In this document: positions 1-6,674 of the stretch, piece after piece
How positions within the stretch are numbered: position 1 is the stretch's first letter
Layout: each line of letters begins with the position of its first letter
Assembly (NCBI GenBank): GCA_049287505.1
Contig: JBAQFY010000144.1
Span: forward strand, 1 to 10,623
Direction: 5' to 3'
DNA: 10,623 bases
Source: NIOZ-UU13 sp049287505
GTDB lineage: Bacteria > Planctomycetota > Phycisphaerae > Sedimentisphaerales > Anaerobacaceae
The notes under the pieces: generated by a model
Told to the model about the DNA's origin: nothing
Databases searched by the model: none
The model's input: only the letters and a program-made list of their open reading frames with translations
Position numbers and translations under genes: made by a program

Positions 1-989
1 TCGAATTTTACCATTTCGTCGGTTTTCGGGTGTTTGAATTCGAGCGTATGGGCGTGTAGAGCGACTCGGCTTATGACCGGCTGCTGCACGGCGGGTTCGG
101 CATCGGCCAACTGCCAGGGGTAAACAACACTGCCGCCGTACATATCATCGGCGACGATTGGGTGCTTTATGTACGAAAGGTGGACGCGTATTTGATGGGT
201 TCGGCCGGTCTTGGGCGTGAGCTTAAGCAGAGAAAAGCCCCGGAAAGATTCAAGCACCTCGTAAAAAGTGATTGCCTCTTTGCCGATTTCCGGCCTGATA
301 GCATATTTTTCCCTGATTCTTGGATGAACTCCCAACGGCACTTTTACGCGGTCGGCAGTCAGGTCAGGCGTGCCGTGGACGATGGCAAGATAGCTTTTGT
401 TGACCTGACGGCGTTCGAATTGCTTAGCGATTTTCCACTGGGTGGTGTCGTCTTTTGCAACGACCATGACGCCGGTGGTGTCTTTGTCGAGCCGATGTAC
501 GATGCCGGGACGAAATTCGCCAAGACCGCTCGATAGCTTATCCGAATAAAACGCAAGTGCATTCACCAATGTACCGTGCGTATTGCCGCGGGCAGGATGC
601 ACAAGCATGCCGGGCTGTTTATTCAGGACGATTAAGCAAGAATCTTCATAAATAATATTAAGCGGGATATCCTCAGGCAAAATCTCTTTGCTGGGTGGTT
701 CGGGAAATGTTAATTCAATTTTGTCATCCGGGTTCAGTTTATAGCTTTGTTTGGCGATTTTGCCGTTAACCTTGACGGAGCCTGCCTTGATTGCGTCCTG
801 GATGAAACGCCGGCTGAGGTTACTGAAACGGTTGTGGAGATACTTATCGAGTCTGCGCTCTTTAACGGCGTTGCCGACGTGCAGCGTTAACCCCGTTAGA
901 GACTTTTCATTTCGGGTCTCTAACGGGGTTTTCGTTCCGCTCTCTAACGGGGTTAATGGTTTATATTCTGAATTTGACGGTTCAGGCAT
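1..989 (-). CDS. RluA/RluD-family 23S rRNA-type pseudouridine synthase (3' end beyond window)
   Basis: This enzyme isomerises specific uridines to pseudouridine in structured RNA, most often 23S rRNA, in the cytoplasm. From the ATG at 989 the frame stays open to the window edge (329 codons). Residues about 43-90 form an S4 RNA-binding domain (RRLDKYL, then NLSRRFIQDAIKAGSVKVNG). The catalytic domain follows, with HRLDKDTTG around residues 166-174; Asp168 is the catalytic aspartate of the family. Later family landmarks are KTGRTHQIRVHL, IVADDMYGG and ALHAHTLEF. About 20 C-terminal residues are probably missing. The start is uncertain: no clear Shine-Dalgarno site precedes 989, and an in-frame stop lies at 1077-1079. 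Residues about 12-35 are encoded by three inverted copies of a repeat and look foreign, since most family members begin shortly before the S4 domain. The membrane TPR gene lies 160 nt upstream on the same strand. The family is certain; which uridine is modified cannot be read from the sequence. Confidence 0.93.
   Translation of the reverse strand, partial: MPEPSNSEYKPLTPLESGTKTPLETRNEKSLTGLTLHVGNAVKERRLDKYLHNRFSNLSRRFIQDAIKAGSVKVNGKIAKQSYKLNPDDKIELTFPEPPSKEILPEDIPLNIIYEDSCLIVLNKQPGMLVHPARGNTHGTLVNALAFYSDKLSSGLGEFRPGIVHRLDKDTTGVMVVAKDDTTQWKIAKQFERRQVNKSYLAIVHGTPDLTADRVKVPLGVHPRIREKYAIRPEIGKEAITFYEVLESFRGFSLLKLTPKTGRTHQIRVHLSYIKHPIVADDMYGGSVVYPWQLADAEPAVQQPVISRVALHAHTLEFKHPKTDEMVKF
887..956. 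repeat. CTCTAACGGGG repeat, three copies, coding in the pseudouridine synthase
   Basis: TTAACCCCGTTAGAGA at 887-902 is a perfect 16-base inverted match to 941-956. The 15 bases at 889-903 are also a perfect inverted match to 916-930, with a 12-base loop. All three arms are translated in the N-terminal extension of the gene on the minus strand (residues about 12-35, with TPLES and TPLET echoing each other). A related pair of arms occurs at 2113-2124 and 2189-2200. Confidence 0.85.
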
Positions 990-1007
990 TGCTAAATCCG
1001 AGATTAA

Positions 1008-1021
1008 AAAGTGCCTAAAGT
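1008..1021. repeat. Single AAAGTGCCTAAAGT copy upstream of the pseudouridine synthase
   Basis: This 14-base word recurs in the array at 6585-6663. Here it lies just before the chosen start of the pseudouridine synthase, within the open frame but upstream of the ATG. Confidence 0.55.
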
Positions 1022-1043
1022 CCGTAGAAAGAATATCGAATGT

Positions 1044-1130
1044 TGAATATTGAATATCCAATGTCCAATAGCAAACTTATCGTAGCGCGGCCTTCAAGGT
1101 CGTGAATCGAAATTCCTTGTTCAATATTCA
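1044..1130. repeat. AT-rich inverted repeat in the gap before the TPR gene's 3' end
   Basis: TGAATATTGAA at 1044-1054 pairs perfectly with TTCAATATTCA at 1120-1130. Between them lie further ATATCCAATGTCCAATA-type words and a small GC-rich palindrome around CCTTCAAGG (1091-1099). No gene is seen in 990-1149. Confidence 0.45.
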
Positions 1131-1149
1131 TTATTCGTTTTTTAAGACT

Positions 1150-1980
1150 TTAGTTCTCTTGTGCTTTAGTCTCAGCAGGCAGATTGCTGTCAACGGGTTT
1201 TATCTGAATCGGTAGATTGGCATCAGCCGCCCCCTTGTCTTCTGTCGAAGACAGAAAAGGGGGCTGTATCGTCGGCTTTGAAGCAACGGGGGGAGCTGGT
1301 GCGGGCTTGAAAATCACTTTTTGCTTATAATCGGCCATTGTCTCAAGTCGGTGCTTTGCCTGGGCGACGGCTACAGTACCTTCGAGATCAGGGTTTGCGG
1401 CGATAATCTGATATATCTGCTGTGCCTTTTCAAAATTACCAAGCTCTTCCTCACAGAGCCCCAGGCCGAATTCAGCCGCAGCCATTAGAGGCGGATTAGA
1501 TGTCCCCTTCAGGCGGGACTGGATTGCTTCGGTGTAAGCAGCCTTTGCCTGGTTTATCTGGCTTACGAAATCCTCCTGGCTTATGGTCCCGGGCCGATAA
1601 TGCAATTCCGTCCGAAGTGCTTCGGCCTGTTTAATAAGGGCCAAAGCAGCCATCTGGTCGCTTTTGGCGTTTTGGGCGAAGTTTCCAAGACTGTTGGCGG
1701 GCTGAAGGAGTATAAATGAAAGGTCCCTTCCCTGTGCCTGAGCACTAAGGACCTGCATTTTGCTGGCCGATAGCTGGTTAAGCAGACTTGTAAACTCAAG
1801 CTGTTCGTCAGCTACAGTTTTTTTGCTGAAGCTGACCCAGATATAAACGGCTGCGCCCGCAATAATCACTGCTGCGATGACGACAAAAATCGTGATATTT
1901 TCTTTGGCCCACTGCGGCAGGTTACTCAGCCATTCGGCCAATTCATTGGTTTTTAGTTCGTGCCGGTGCTCGGATTTCAT
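1150..1980 (-). CDS. Membrane-anchored TPR protein, YfgM-like
   Basis: The product is a predicted inner-membrane protein with one N-terminal transmembrane helix (residues about 29-49, ITIFVVIAAVIIAGAAVYIW) and a helical extracytoplasmic domain. The segment AAAEFGLGLCEEELGNFEKAQQIYQII and the following helix resemble tetratricopeptide repeats. The layout (short charged N-terminus, single helix, TPR-like domain) matches the YfgM/TPR_21 type, which in Escherichia coli is an accessory of the Sec translocon; that role is only inferred here. I chose the ATG at 1978-1980 because GGAG lies six bases before it; an upstream in-frame ATG at 1990-1992 overlaps that GGAG and is less likely. The C-terminal tail is rich in Pro, Ala and Lys and looks disordered. 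Residues about 240-251 (PPFLSSTEDKG) are encoded by a 34-bp palindrome whose near-identical twin lies outside genes at 2141-2174. The gene is divergent from the S55 gene and may be co-transcribed with the pseudouridine synthase. Confidence 0.8.
   Translation of the reverse strand: MKSEHRHELKTNELAEWLSNLPQWAKENITIFVVIAAVIIAGAAVYIWVSFSKKTVADEQLEFTSLLNQLSASKMQVLSAQAQGRDLSFILLQPANSLGNFAQNAKSDQMAALALIKQAEALRTELHYRPGTISQEDFVSQINQAKAAYTEAIQSRLKGTSNPPLMAAAEFGLGLCEEELGNFEKAQQIYQIIAANPDLEGTVAVAQAKHRLETMADYKQKVIFKPAPAPPVASKPTIQPPFLSSTEDKGAADANLPIQIKPVDSNLPAETKAQEN
1230..1263. repeat. 34-bp palindrome, coding copy in the TPR gene
   Basis: The outer arms CCCCCTT and AAGGGGG enclose GTCTTC and GAAGAC. The copy differs from the one at 2141-2174 at a single base. 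Read on the minus strand it encodes PPFLSSTEDKG in the TPR protein's tail and causes no frameshift. Confidence 0.9.
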
Positions 1981-1986
1981 TTTTTT

Positions 1987-1990
1987 CTCC
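1987..1990 (-). promoter_or_regulatory. Ribosome binding site (GGAG) of the TPR gene
   Basis: GGAG on the minus strand sits six bases before the ATG at 1980. It overlaps the alternative ATG at 1992, so it supports the shorter start. Confidence 0.6.
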
Positions 1991-2007
1991 ATTATCAGAA
2001 TTCAGTT

Positions 2008-2041
2008 GTCGCCAACACTCCAAAAGCTATGACGACGGAGC
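2008..2041. repeat. GTCGCC...ACGGAGC repeat, non-coding copy
   Basis: The shared pattern is GTCGCC, then AC, then TCC, then AAAGCTATG, then ACGGAGC; it matches 2258-2290 with a one-base gap and a few substitutions. This copy lies in the gap between the divergent TPR and S55 genes. Confidence 0.7.
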
Positions 2042-2112
2042 ATGGACTTAAATCGTCATTGTAGCAAAATCTCTTTTATCTTGCAATAGGTCTGTTAATC
2101 GGTTAAATTTTA

Positions 2113-2200
2113 CCCCGTTAGAAATTCCGGCCAAAGGCGACCCCCTTGTCTTCTATCGAAGACAGAAAAGGGGGTTGCGGCGGTTTTCTTTCTAACGGGA
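2113..2200. repeat. Nested composite repeat: CCCCGTTAGAAA arms around the 34-bp palindrome
   Basis: CCCCGTTAGAAA (2113-2124) and TTTCTAACGGGA (2189-2200) are inverted copies with one mismatch and belong to the family at 887-956. The 34-bp palindrome lies between them. The element fills much of the 249-nt gap between the TPR and S55 genes, where no gene is seen. Confidence 0.75.
2141..2174. repeat. 34-bp palindrome, non-coding copy
   Basis: It is identical to 1230-1263 except for A instead of G in the centre. The arms CCCCCTT/AAGGGGG and GTCTTC/GAAGAC would form a strong hairpin on either strand. Confidence 0.9.
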
Positions 2201-2218
2201 TTAGCTGATAATTAGACG

Positions 2219-2224
2219 AAAGGG
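2219..2224 (+). promoter_or_regulatory. Ribosome binding site (AAAGGG) of the S55 gene
   Basis: AAAGGG lies five bases before the ATG at 2230. The competing ATG at 2278 lies inside a repeat and has no such site, so 2230 is preferred. Confidence 0.45.
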
Positions 2225-2229
2225 TATAG

Positions 2230-4131
2230 ATGTTTGAAATAAGGGTAAAGGGCAAAAGTCGCCGACGTTCCAAAGCTATGGCCACGGAGCGACAACCGCT
2301 TTTATTTTTTACCGTTTGCTTTTCACTGGTCTTGACGGCAGTAATCTTACAAAGCAAAACCGAAGCAGCGGTGGCAGGTGTATTAGAAGACATCTGGGAC
2401 CCCGCGAAATATATCAGCCTTGATGAGATTAAGCCTGGGATGGAGGCGTATTGTCTGACGGAGTATGGGCTTGCCGGGATTGAGAAGTTTGGTCTGGAGG
2501 TTGTGGACGTCGTACGCAAGATGGAACCGGGCATGGATGTGATTTTGGTTAAGGGTACTGATGAGCGTTTTATCCACACTGGTCCTGTGGCTGGATGCAG
2601 TGGTTCGCCGGTCTATATAGACGGCAGATTGGCCGGGGCGCTGGCTTTAGCGTGGATTTACTCCAAGGACCCGATTTACGGCGTAACCCCAATCGAGGAA
2701 ATGCTCAAAGTAGGCAGGGGACCGCAAGTTAGCCGTTCCAGACAAAGTGCAGGGCAGACATGGTCTGTGTTCGATTTTTCCAGGCCGATTGATTTCGCCG
2801 AGATTGACAGACAATTCAAAAACGGGCTGGTTCAGAGAAGCCGTAATCTTGATGGCGTTAATGCTTTGCCGTGTCCTTTGATTACCTCAGGTCTGCCGAG
2901 GGGAGTTTGTGAACAACTGGACGAGCTGGTTAAGCCTTTCGGACTGATGGTTGTCGCAGGCGGGGGTAGTGGAAGTCCCACCCCTGTCTCTGCCGAAAAG
3001 GTTCAATTAATCCCCGGGGCCTGTCTTATTGTGCCGTTGGTAAGCGGTGATATAACTATGGCCGTGACTGGAACGGTAACCGAAGTTAGGGGTGATAAAG
3101 TTTATGGCTTCGGGCACAGCTATCTCGGTTACGGCCCAGTAGATTTGCCGATGGCCACGGGGAAAGTGCACACAGTGATATCAAACATATATCGTTCTTT
3201 TAAGCTGACCAGCGTGTTAGAGACGGTCGGCGCTTTGACAATAGATGAGTCGATGGCGGTCTTCGGGCGGATTGGTGCAAAGGCCAAAACGATACCACTA
3301 ACGATACGTATAGACCGCTACAACGATATTAAGAAACGCGTTTACAACTGCCGGGTTGCAAATAATCGGCTGCTTACCCCGCTGTTGCTTCAGTCTGCTG
3401 TAGCCGGGGCGGCTTTTCAGCTCGGTGATTTTCCGCCGGACCACATGGTAGAATATAAAGTAGCTATCGGTTTAGAGGATGCCGAATCAATTAACTTTGA
3501 AAACGTCTCCACCGCTCGAGGTCTGGCTGAGCTGATAATGGAAAGTGTCGGCTCGGTTGCGCTGCTTATGAATAACCCGTATAAAGAAGTTGGTATAGAA
3601 TCCATCGATTATGATATTCACATCACTCCGAAGAACATTATTTCACATATATGGTCGTTGGATTTGTCCAGTTCCAAGGTCAAGGCAGGCGAGAATATCA
3701 AGATTGGAGTCGTTGTGGAATCCGTTTTGGCGGGAAAGAAAAAATACCAGTGTACCTTAGAAATACCCGAAGATTTGGCACCCGGAAAATATGAGCTGAC
3801 GGTGTGCGGCTCGCCGGATTATGAGGGGTTTCTTCTGAAAGCCGTCCCTTATAAATTTATCGCACAAAGTGTGCCGGATTTGATTGAAGCGCTTAATTAT
3901 TCTTTGGGGATTAGTAAAGCAAAGCTGTATTTTGTTTTGGCTCTGCCGCCCGGGGGTGTTACCCTCGAGCAGGCTGAGCTGCCTGACCTGCCGGGAACCA
4001 GAGCTTTGGTCCTGCAGAACGCTCAAAGGGCGCTGAAAATCCAGCCATATCCACATTGGATTGAGCGAAGCTTAGAAACCGGCACAGTGGTTATAGACAA
4101 AAAGGTTATGAAAATAACGGTAGAGAAATAA
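2230..4131 (+). CDS. Exported SpoIVB/S55-like peptidase-domain protein
   Basis: The product is a 633-residue protein with a hydrophobic signal segment at residues about 23-40 (LLFFTVCFSLVLTAVIL), so it is probably exported or anchored. It contains the S55 (SpoIVB-type) pattern: GMEAYCLTEYG, then GCSGSPVYIDGRLAGALALAW with the presumed nucleophile in the SGSP segment (Ser126), and later VYGFGHSYLGYGPVDLPMATG with His296. Cys123 replaces the Met more often seen in GMSGSP. The C-terminal third (about 480-633) looks like a beta-rich domain. Such long S55-domain proteins occur in many non-sporulating bacteria, so a sporulation role is not implied; the substrate is unknown. ATG 2230 has AAAGGG upstream. 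Residues about 10-22 are encoded by a repeat whose second copy is intergenic (2008-2041); without it the protein would start at Met17 with an ordinary signal peptide. The beta-propeller gene follows 161 nt downstream. Confidence 0.85.
   Translation: MFEIRVKGKSRRRSKAMATERQPLLFFTVCFSLVLTAVILQSKTEAAVAGVLEDIWDPAKYISLDEIKPGMEAYCLTEYGLAGIEKFGLEVVDVVRKMEPGMDVILVKGTDERFIHTGPVAGCSGSPVYIDGRLAGALALAWIYSKDPIYGVTPIEEMLKVGRGPQVSRSRQSAGQTWSVFDFSRPIDFAEIDRQFKNGLVQRSRNLDGVNALPCPLITSGLPRGVCEQLDELVKPFGLMVVAGGGSGSPTPVSAEKVQLIPGACLIVPLVSGDITMAVTGTVTEVRGDKVYGFGHSYLGYGPVDLPMATGKVHTVISNIYRSFKLTSVLETVGALTIDESMAVFGRIGAKAKTIPLTIRIDRYNDIKKRVYNCRVANNRLLTPLLLQSAVAGAAFQLGDFPPDHMVEYKVAIGLEDAESINFENVSTARGLAELIMESVGSVALLMNNPYKEVGIESIDYDIHITPKNIISHIWSLDLSSSKVKAGENIKIGVVVESVLAGKKKYQCTLEIPEDLAPGKYELTVCGSPDYEGFLLKAVPYKFIAQSVPDLIEALNYSLGISKAKLYFVLALPPGGVTLEQAELPDLPGTRALVLQNAQRALKIQPYPHWIERSLETGTVVIDKKVMKITVEK
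2258..2290. repeat. GTCGCC...ACGGAGC repeat, coding copy in the S55 gene
   Basis: This is the second copy of the repeat at 2008-2041, in the same orientation. It encodes residues about 10-21 (SRRRSKAMATER) just before the hydrophobic signal segment and supplies an internal ATG at 2278. Confidence 0.7.
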
Positions 4132-4136
4132 AATCA

Positions 4137-4228
4137 GGACATCAGTGTATCAGCTCATCAGAATAACAGGAAAAGGCAAAGTTTACCTTATATCCTGAGA
4201 ACCTGATGCTCACTACCTGATAATCTGG
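4137..4228. repeat. ATCAG / CTGAT degenerate inverted repeat between S55 and propeller genes
   Basis: Four ATCAG words occur at about 8-9 base steps in 4136-4162, and CCTGAG/CCTGAT/CCTGATAATCTGG words follow in the inverted sense at 4194-4228. The 161-nt gap holds no gene; the rest is the ribosome binding site of the next gene. Confidence 0.5.
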
Positions 4229-4292
4229 TGCCAGAGGGCCTAATCAGAATGTTGTTTTTTTATTTTCCACTTTGTTAATTTGAGGTGTTGCG

Positions 4293-6575
4293 ATGATAGA
4301 ACAATTTCCTATTAATTTTAGACGAACCATTTCGACTTTGCTCTGTTTGTCTTTGAGTTCAGCCTGTTTTGCGGTTAGCAGCAAGGTCACGCGCCATAAC
4401 AGCAGCTCGGATTTATTGAAAGGCAAGGCCAAAGGGCTTGTGATTAGCTCGCGTGGGACTATTCAGCTCGGGCGGGCAGCCGAGGCGCCAATCGAGGATT
4501 TTGAGGACGTATGGTCGATAAACAGTATCGTTGTGAGCGGCGGAACGGTCTATTTCGGCACAAGCCCCAACGGCGGTATCTATAAATACAGCCTCAATAA
4601 ACTGATAAAAATTTATCCCCTGGAAGAAGAGCGGGGCCGGTCAGAGAAACAAACAAACGACGTAAACGAATCTGATGGTACGAAAGTCGAGGCTGAGGAG
4701 CATCTGACAAACGAGCATATTTTCGCCATGTCAACTGACGTGTCAGGCAGACTTTTAGCTGCTATCAGCGGCAAAAAATGCAGACTGTGCCGGTTCGAAG
4801 GCGATAAAAGGGATGTTATTTTTGAACCGAACGATGCCAAATACATCTTCGCAATATCTCTCGACGAAAGCGGTAATATTTACTTAGGGACCGGGCCGGA
4901 AGGCAAGGTTTATCGACTTGATTCTCTCGGTAAAAAGGCTCAGCTTCTTTATGATAGCCTCGACAAGAACATACTTTCACTTGCGACCGACGAGGAAGGT
5001 TATATTTATGCAGGAAGTGACAGCCGAGGGCTCGTATATAAGATAAACCCGCGTACTAAAAAAACGATGGTTTTATATGACAGTAACCAGCCTGAGATTA
5101 CAGCGCTGTTATTTACAACAGGCTCAAGGGCTAAAGACTCCGGAGAAGGCGGGCTGTATGCAGCGACAACATCCGCTAAGATAGTTCAGACCCAAACGCA
5201 ATTTGCCGCCCAACAGCCTCCAGAGGGTCGGCCTGAGGCCGAAACGGATGAAGGCGAAAACTCCAGCCCGAACAAGGGCGGACGCAAACTTAAAATTGCA
5301 AATACACAAAAACCGAGCGATGGTAAACCCGGACAGGGACAGCCTCCGGTCCGCAAAGGAGCAAAACCAGAACAAGCCAGTTTTATATACAAAATAACGA
5401 AAGACGGTTTCGTAAACGATATATTCAACGAGGCCGTTGTTTTCTTCTGCCTGGCAGAAGAGGATGGAAAACTGCTTGTTGGAACCGGAAACGGCGCCCA
5501 GCTCTTCAGCATTGACCCGGTCGCCGAGCAGGAAGCAATTATATATGAGGATGAGCAGGCGGCACAAGTAACAGCGATAGCCGTGGCCGGTGATGATGTG
5601 TATCTCGGGACAGCAAATCCCGCGAAGTTAATAAAATTGAGCTCCGGGTTTGCTTCGGAGGGAACTTACACTTCCGACCTTGTCGATGCCGGTCAGCCGG
5701 CGAAGTGGGGCAAGCTGCAGCTTGAAGCAGATATTCCACAAGGATGCAAAGTACAGGTGGCTTCTCGCAGCGGAAACGTCAAGGATGTCAACGACCCGAC
5801 TTTTTCGGATTGGACCGAGCCAGTAGAAATCACAGAGCCAGTACAGCTTGAGTGTCCGCTGGGCAGATTCTGTCAATATAAACTTGTGCTGCAAAGTGAA
5901 GACGGCAGTAAAAGCCCGCTTATAAGGGAGATTGCCGTTGCCAGCACTGTACCGAATCTGGCGCCAAAAATCGCATCGGTAACTACTGAACGAGATGCGA
6001 AGCCCGGCAAAGAAGGAGTTCTCAAAATCAGCTACAGGACCGAAGATGATAATGGCGATAAGCTGATTTACAAAATTGATTTCAGAAAAGTCGGCAGAAC
6101 AAACTGGATTGAGCTTAAAGACGAGCTCGAAGCTGCCAGCTTCGAGTGGGAAGGAAAGACTGTTGAGGACGGCAGATACGAGGTCAGGATAACCGCAAGC
6201 GACGAGAGAAGCAATACCACTTCGACCAAGCTGACCGGCAGCAGGATAAGCGACCCGGTGGTGGTTGATAACACCGGGCCGGTCGTTAAGAACATAACAA
6301 CATCCGCCCTTAAAAACACCGGACAGTACAGGATTTTTGAGATTAAGGTTCAGGACGAGCTCAGTGCAATTGGGAAGCTGGAATATACAATCGACAGTAA
6401 CGCTGACTGGATAGGTACTGTGCCGGACGATTTGGTTTATGATACTATGGATGAGAATTTCACCATCAAAATAGATGCGAAAAAAGATTTACCCAAAGGC
6501 GACCATGTATTGACGATTAAAGTCAGCGATGCAGTCGGCAATACAACGTATAAGACTTTCGAGGTCAATACTTGA
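4293..6575 (+). CDS. Exported beta-propeller protein with C-terminal Ig/Fn3-like domains
   Basis: The product has 760 residues. The N-terminus (RRTISTLLCLSLSSACFAV) is a signal peptide, so it probably acts outside the cytoplasmic membrane. The body has propeller blade repeats of the form Y-[FLA]-G-[TS]-x-x-x-G-x-[IV]-Y-[KR]: YFGTSPNGGIYKY (about 87), YLGTGPEGKVYRL (197), YAGSDSRGLVYKI (239), LVGTGNGAQLFSI (395) and YLGTANPAKLIKL (437). A low-complexity hydrophilic linker (about 297-361, rich in Gln, Pro, Lys and Gly) splits the repeats and is probably a disordered loop. From about residue 555 on there are one or two beta-sandwich domains with Ig/Fn3-like wording (GRYEVRITASDERSNT; GDHVLTIKVSDAVGNTT). 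GAGGTG lies five bases before the ATG and supports the start. No catalytic residues are recognisable; a binding or scaffold role is likely, but the ligand is unknown. The gene lies between the S55 and fumarase genes, all on the same strand. Confidence 0.85.
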   Translation: MIEQFPINFRRTISTLLCLSLSSACFAVSSKVTRHNSSSDLLKGKAKGLVISSRGTIQLGRAAEAPIEDFEDVWSINSIVVSGGTVYFGTSPNGGIYKYSLNKLIKIYPLEEERGRSEKQTNDVNESDGTKVEAEEHLTNEHIFAMSTDVSGRLLAAISGKKCRLCRFEGDKRDVIFEPNDAKYIFAISLDESGNIYLGTGPEGKVYRLDSLGKKAQLLYDSLDKNILSLATDEEGYIYAGSDSRGLVYKINPRTKKTMVLYDSNQPEITALLFTTGSRAKDSGEGGLYAATTSAKIVQTQTQFAAQQPPEGRPEAETDEGENSSPNKGGRKLKIANTQKPSDGKPGQGQPPVRKGAKPEQASFIYKITKDGFVNDIFNEAVVFFCLAEEDGKLLVGTGNGAQLFSIDPVAEQEAIIYEDEQAAQVTAIAVAGDDVYLGTANPAKLIKLSSGFASEGTYTSDLVDAGQPAKWGKLQLEADIPQGCKVQVASRSGNVKDVNDPTFSDWTEPVEITEPVQLECPLGRFCQYKLVLQSEDGSKSPLIREIAVASTVPNLAPKIASVTTERDAKPGKEGVLKISYRTEDDNGDKLIYKIDFRKVGRTNWIELKDELEAASFEWEGKTVEDGRYEVRITASDERSNTTSTKLTGSRISDPVVVDNTGPVVKNITTSALKNTGQYRIFEIKVQDELSAIGKLEYTIDSNADWIGTVPDDLVYDTMDENFTIKIDAKKDLPKGDHVLTIKVSDAVGNTTYKTFEVNT

Positions 6576-6584
6576 CGAAATTAG

Positions 6585-6663
6585 AAAGTGCCTAAAGTGA
6601 GCTAAAGTGCCTAAAGTGAGCTAAAGTTATATGCAACTTTAGGCACTCCACACTTTAGACACT
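6585..6663. repeat. AGTGCCTAAAGT tandem and inverted array before fumarase
   Basis: A 19-base unit (AAAGTGCCTAAAGTGAGCT) is repeated head to tail at 6585-6603 and 6604-6622, with a third partial unit after it. Inverted copies follow at 6635-6647 (AACTTTAGGCACT) and 6651-6663 (CACTTTAGACACT). The array fills the gap between the propeller and fumarase genes and would fold into a long hairpin in the fumarase leader. Confidence 0.85.
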
Positions 6664-6674
6664 ACATACTTCCA

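Noticed and set aside
162..536. Plus-strand open frame of 124 codons at the left edge
   Set aside because: It is antisense to the clear catalytic domain of the pseudouridine synthase and has no family resemblance.
751..1053. Plus-strand open frame across the pseudouridine synthase N-terminus
   Set aside because: It is antisense to the S4 domain; its repeated SNGV/NPVRD segments come from the inverted repeat, not from a protein family.
2118..2579. Minus-strand open frame ending in a translated palindrome (PPFLSSIEDKG)
   Set aside because: It is mostly antisense to the conserved S55 domain. The peptide match to the TPR protein is due to the shared 34-bp repeat, not to protein homology.
2230..4131. 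Sporulation protein SpoIVB
   Set aside because: Only the S55 domain type is shared. Motif order and length differ, and there are no other sporulation genes here.
6585..6663. CRISPR array
   Set aside because: The 19-bp units abut without spacers, later copies are inverted, and no cas gene is present.
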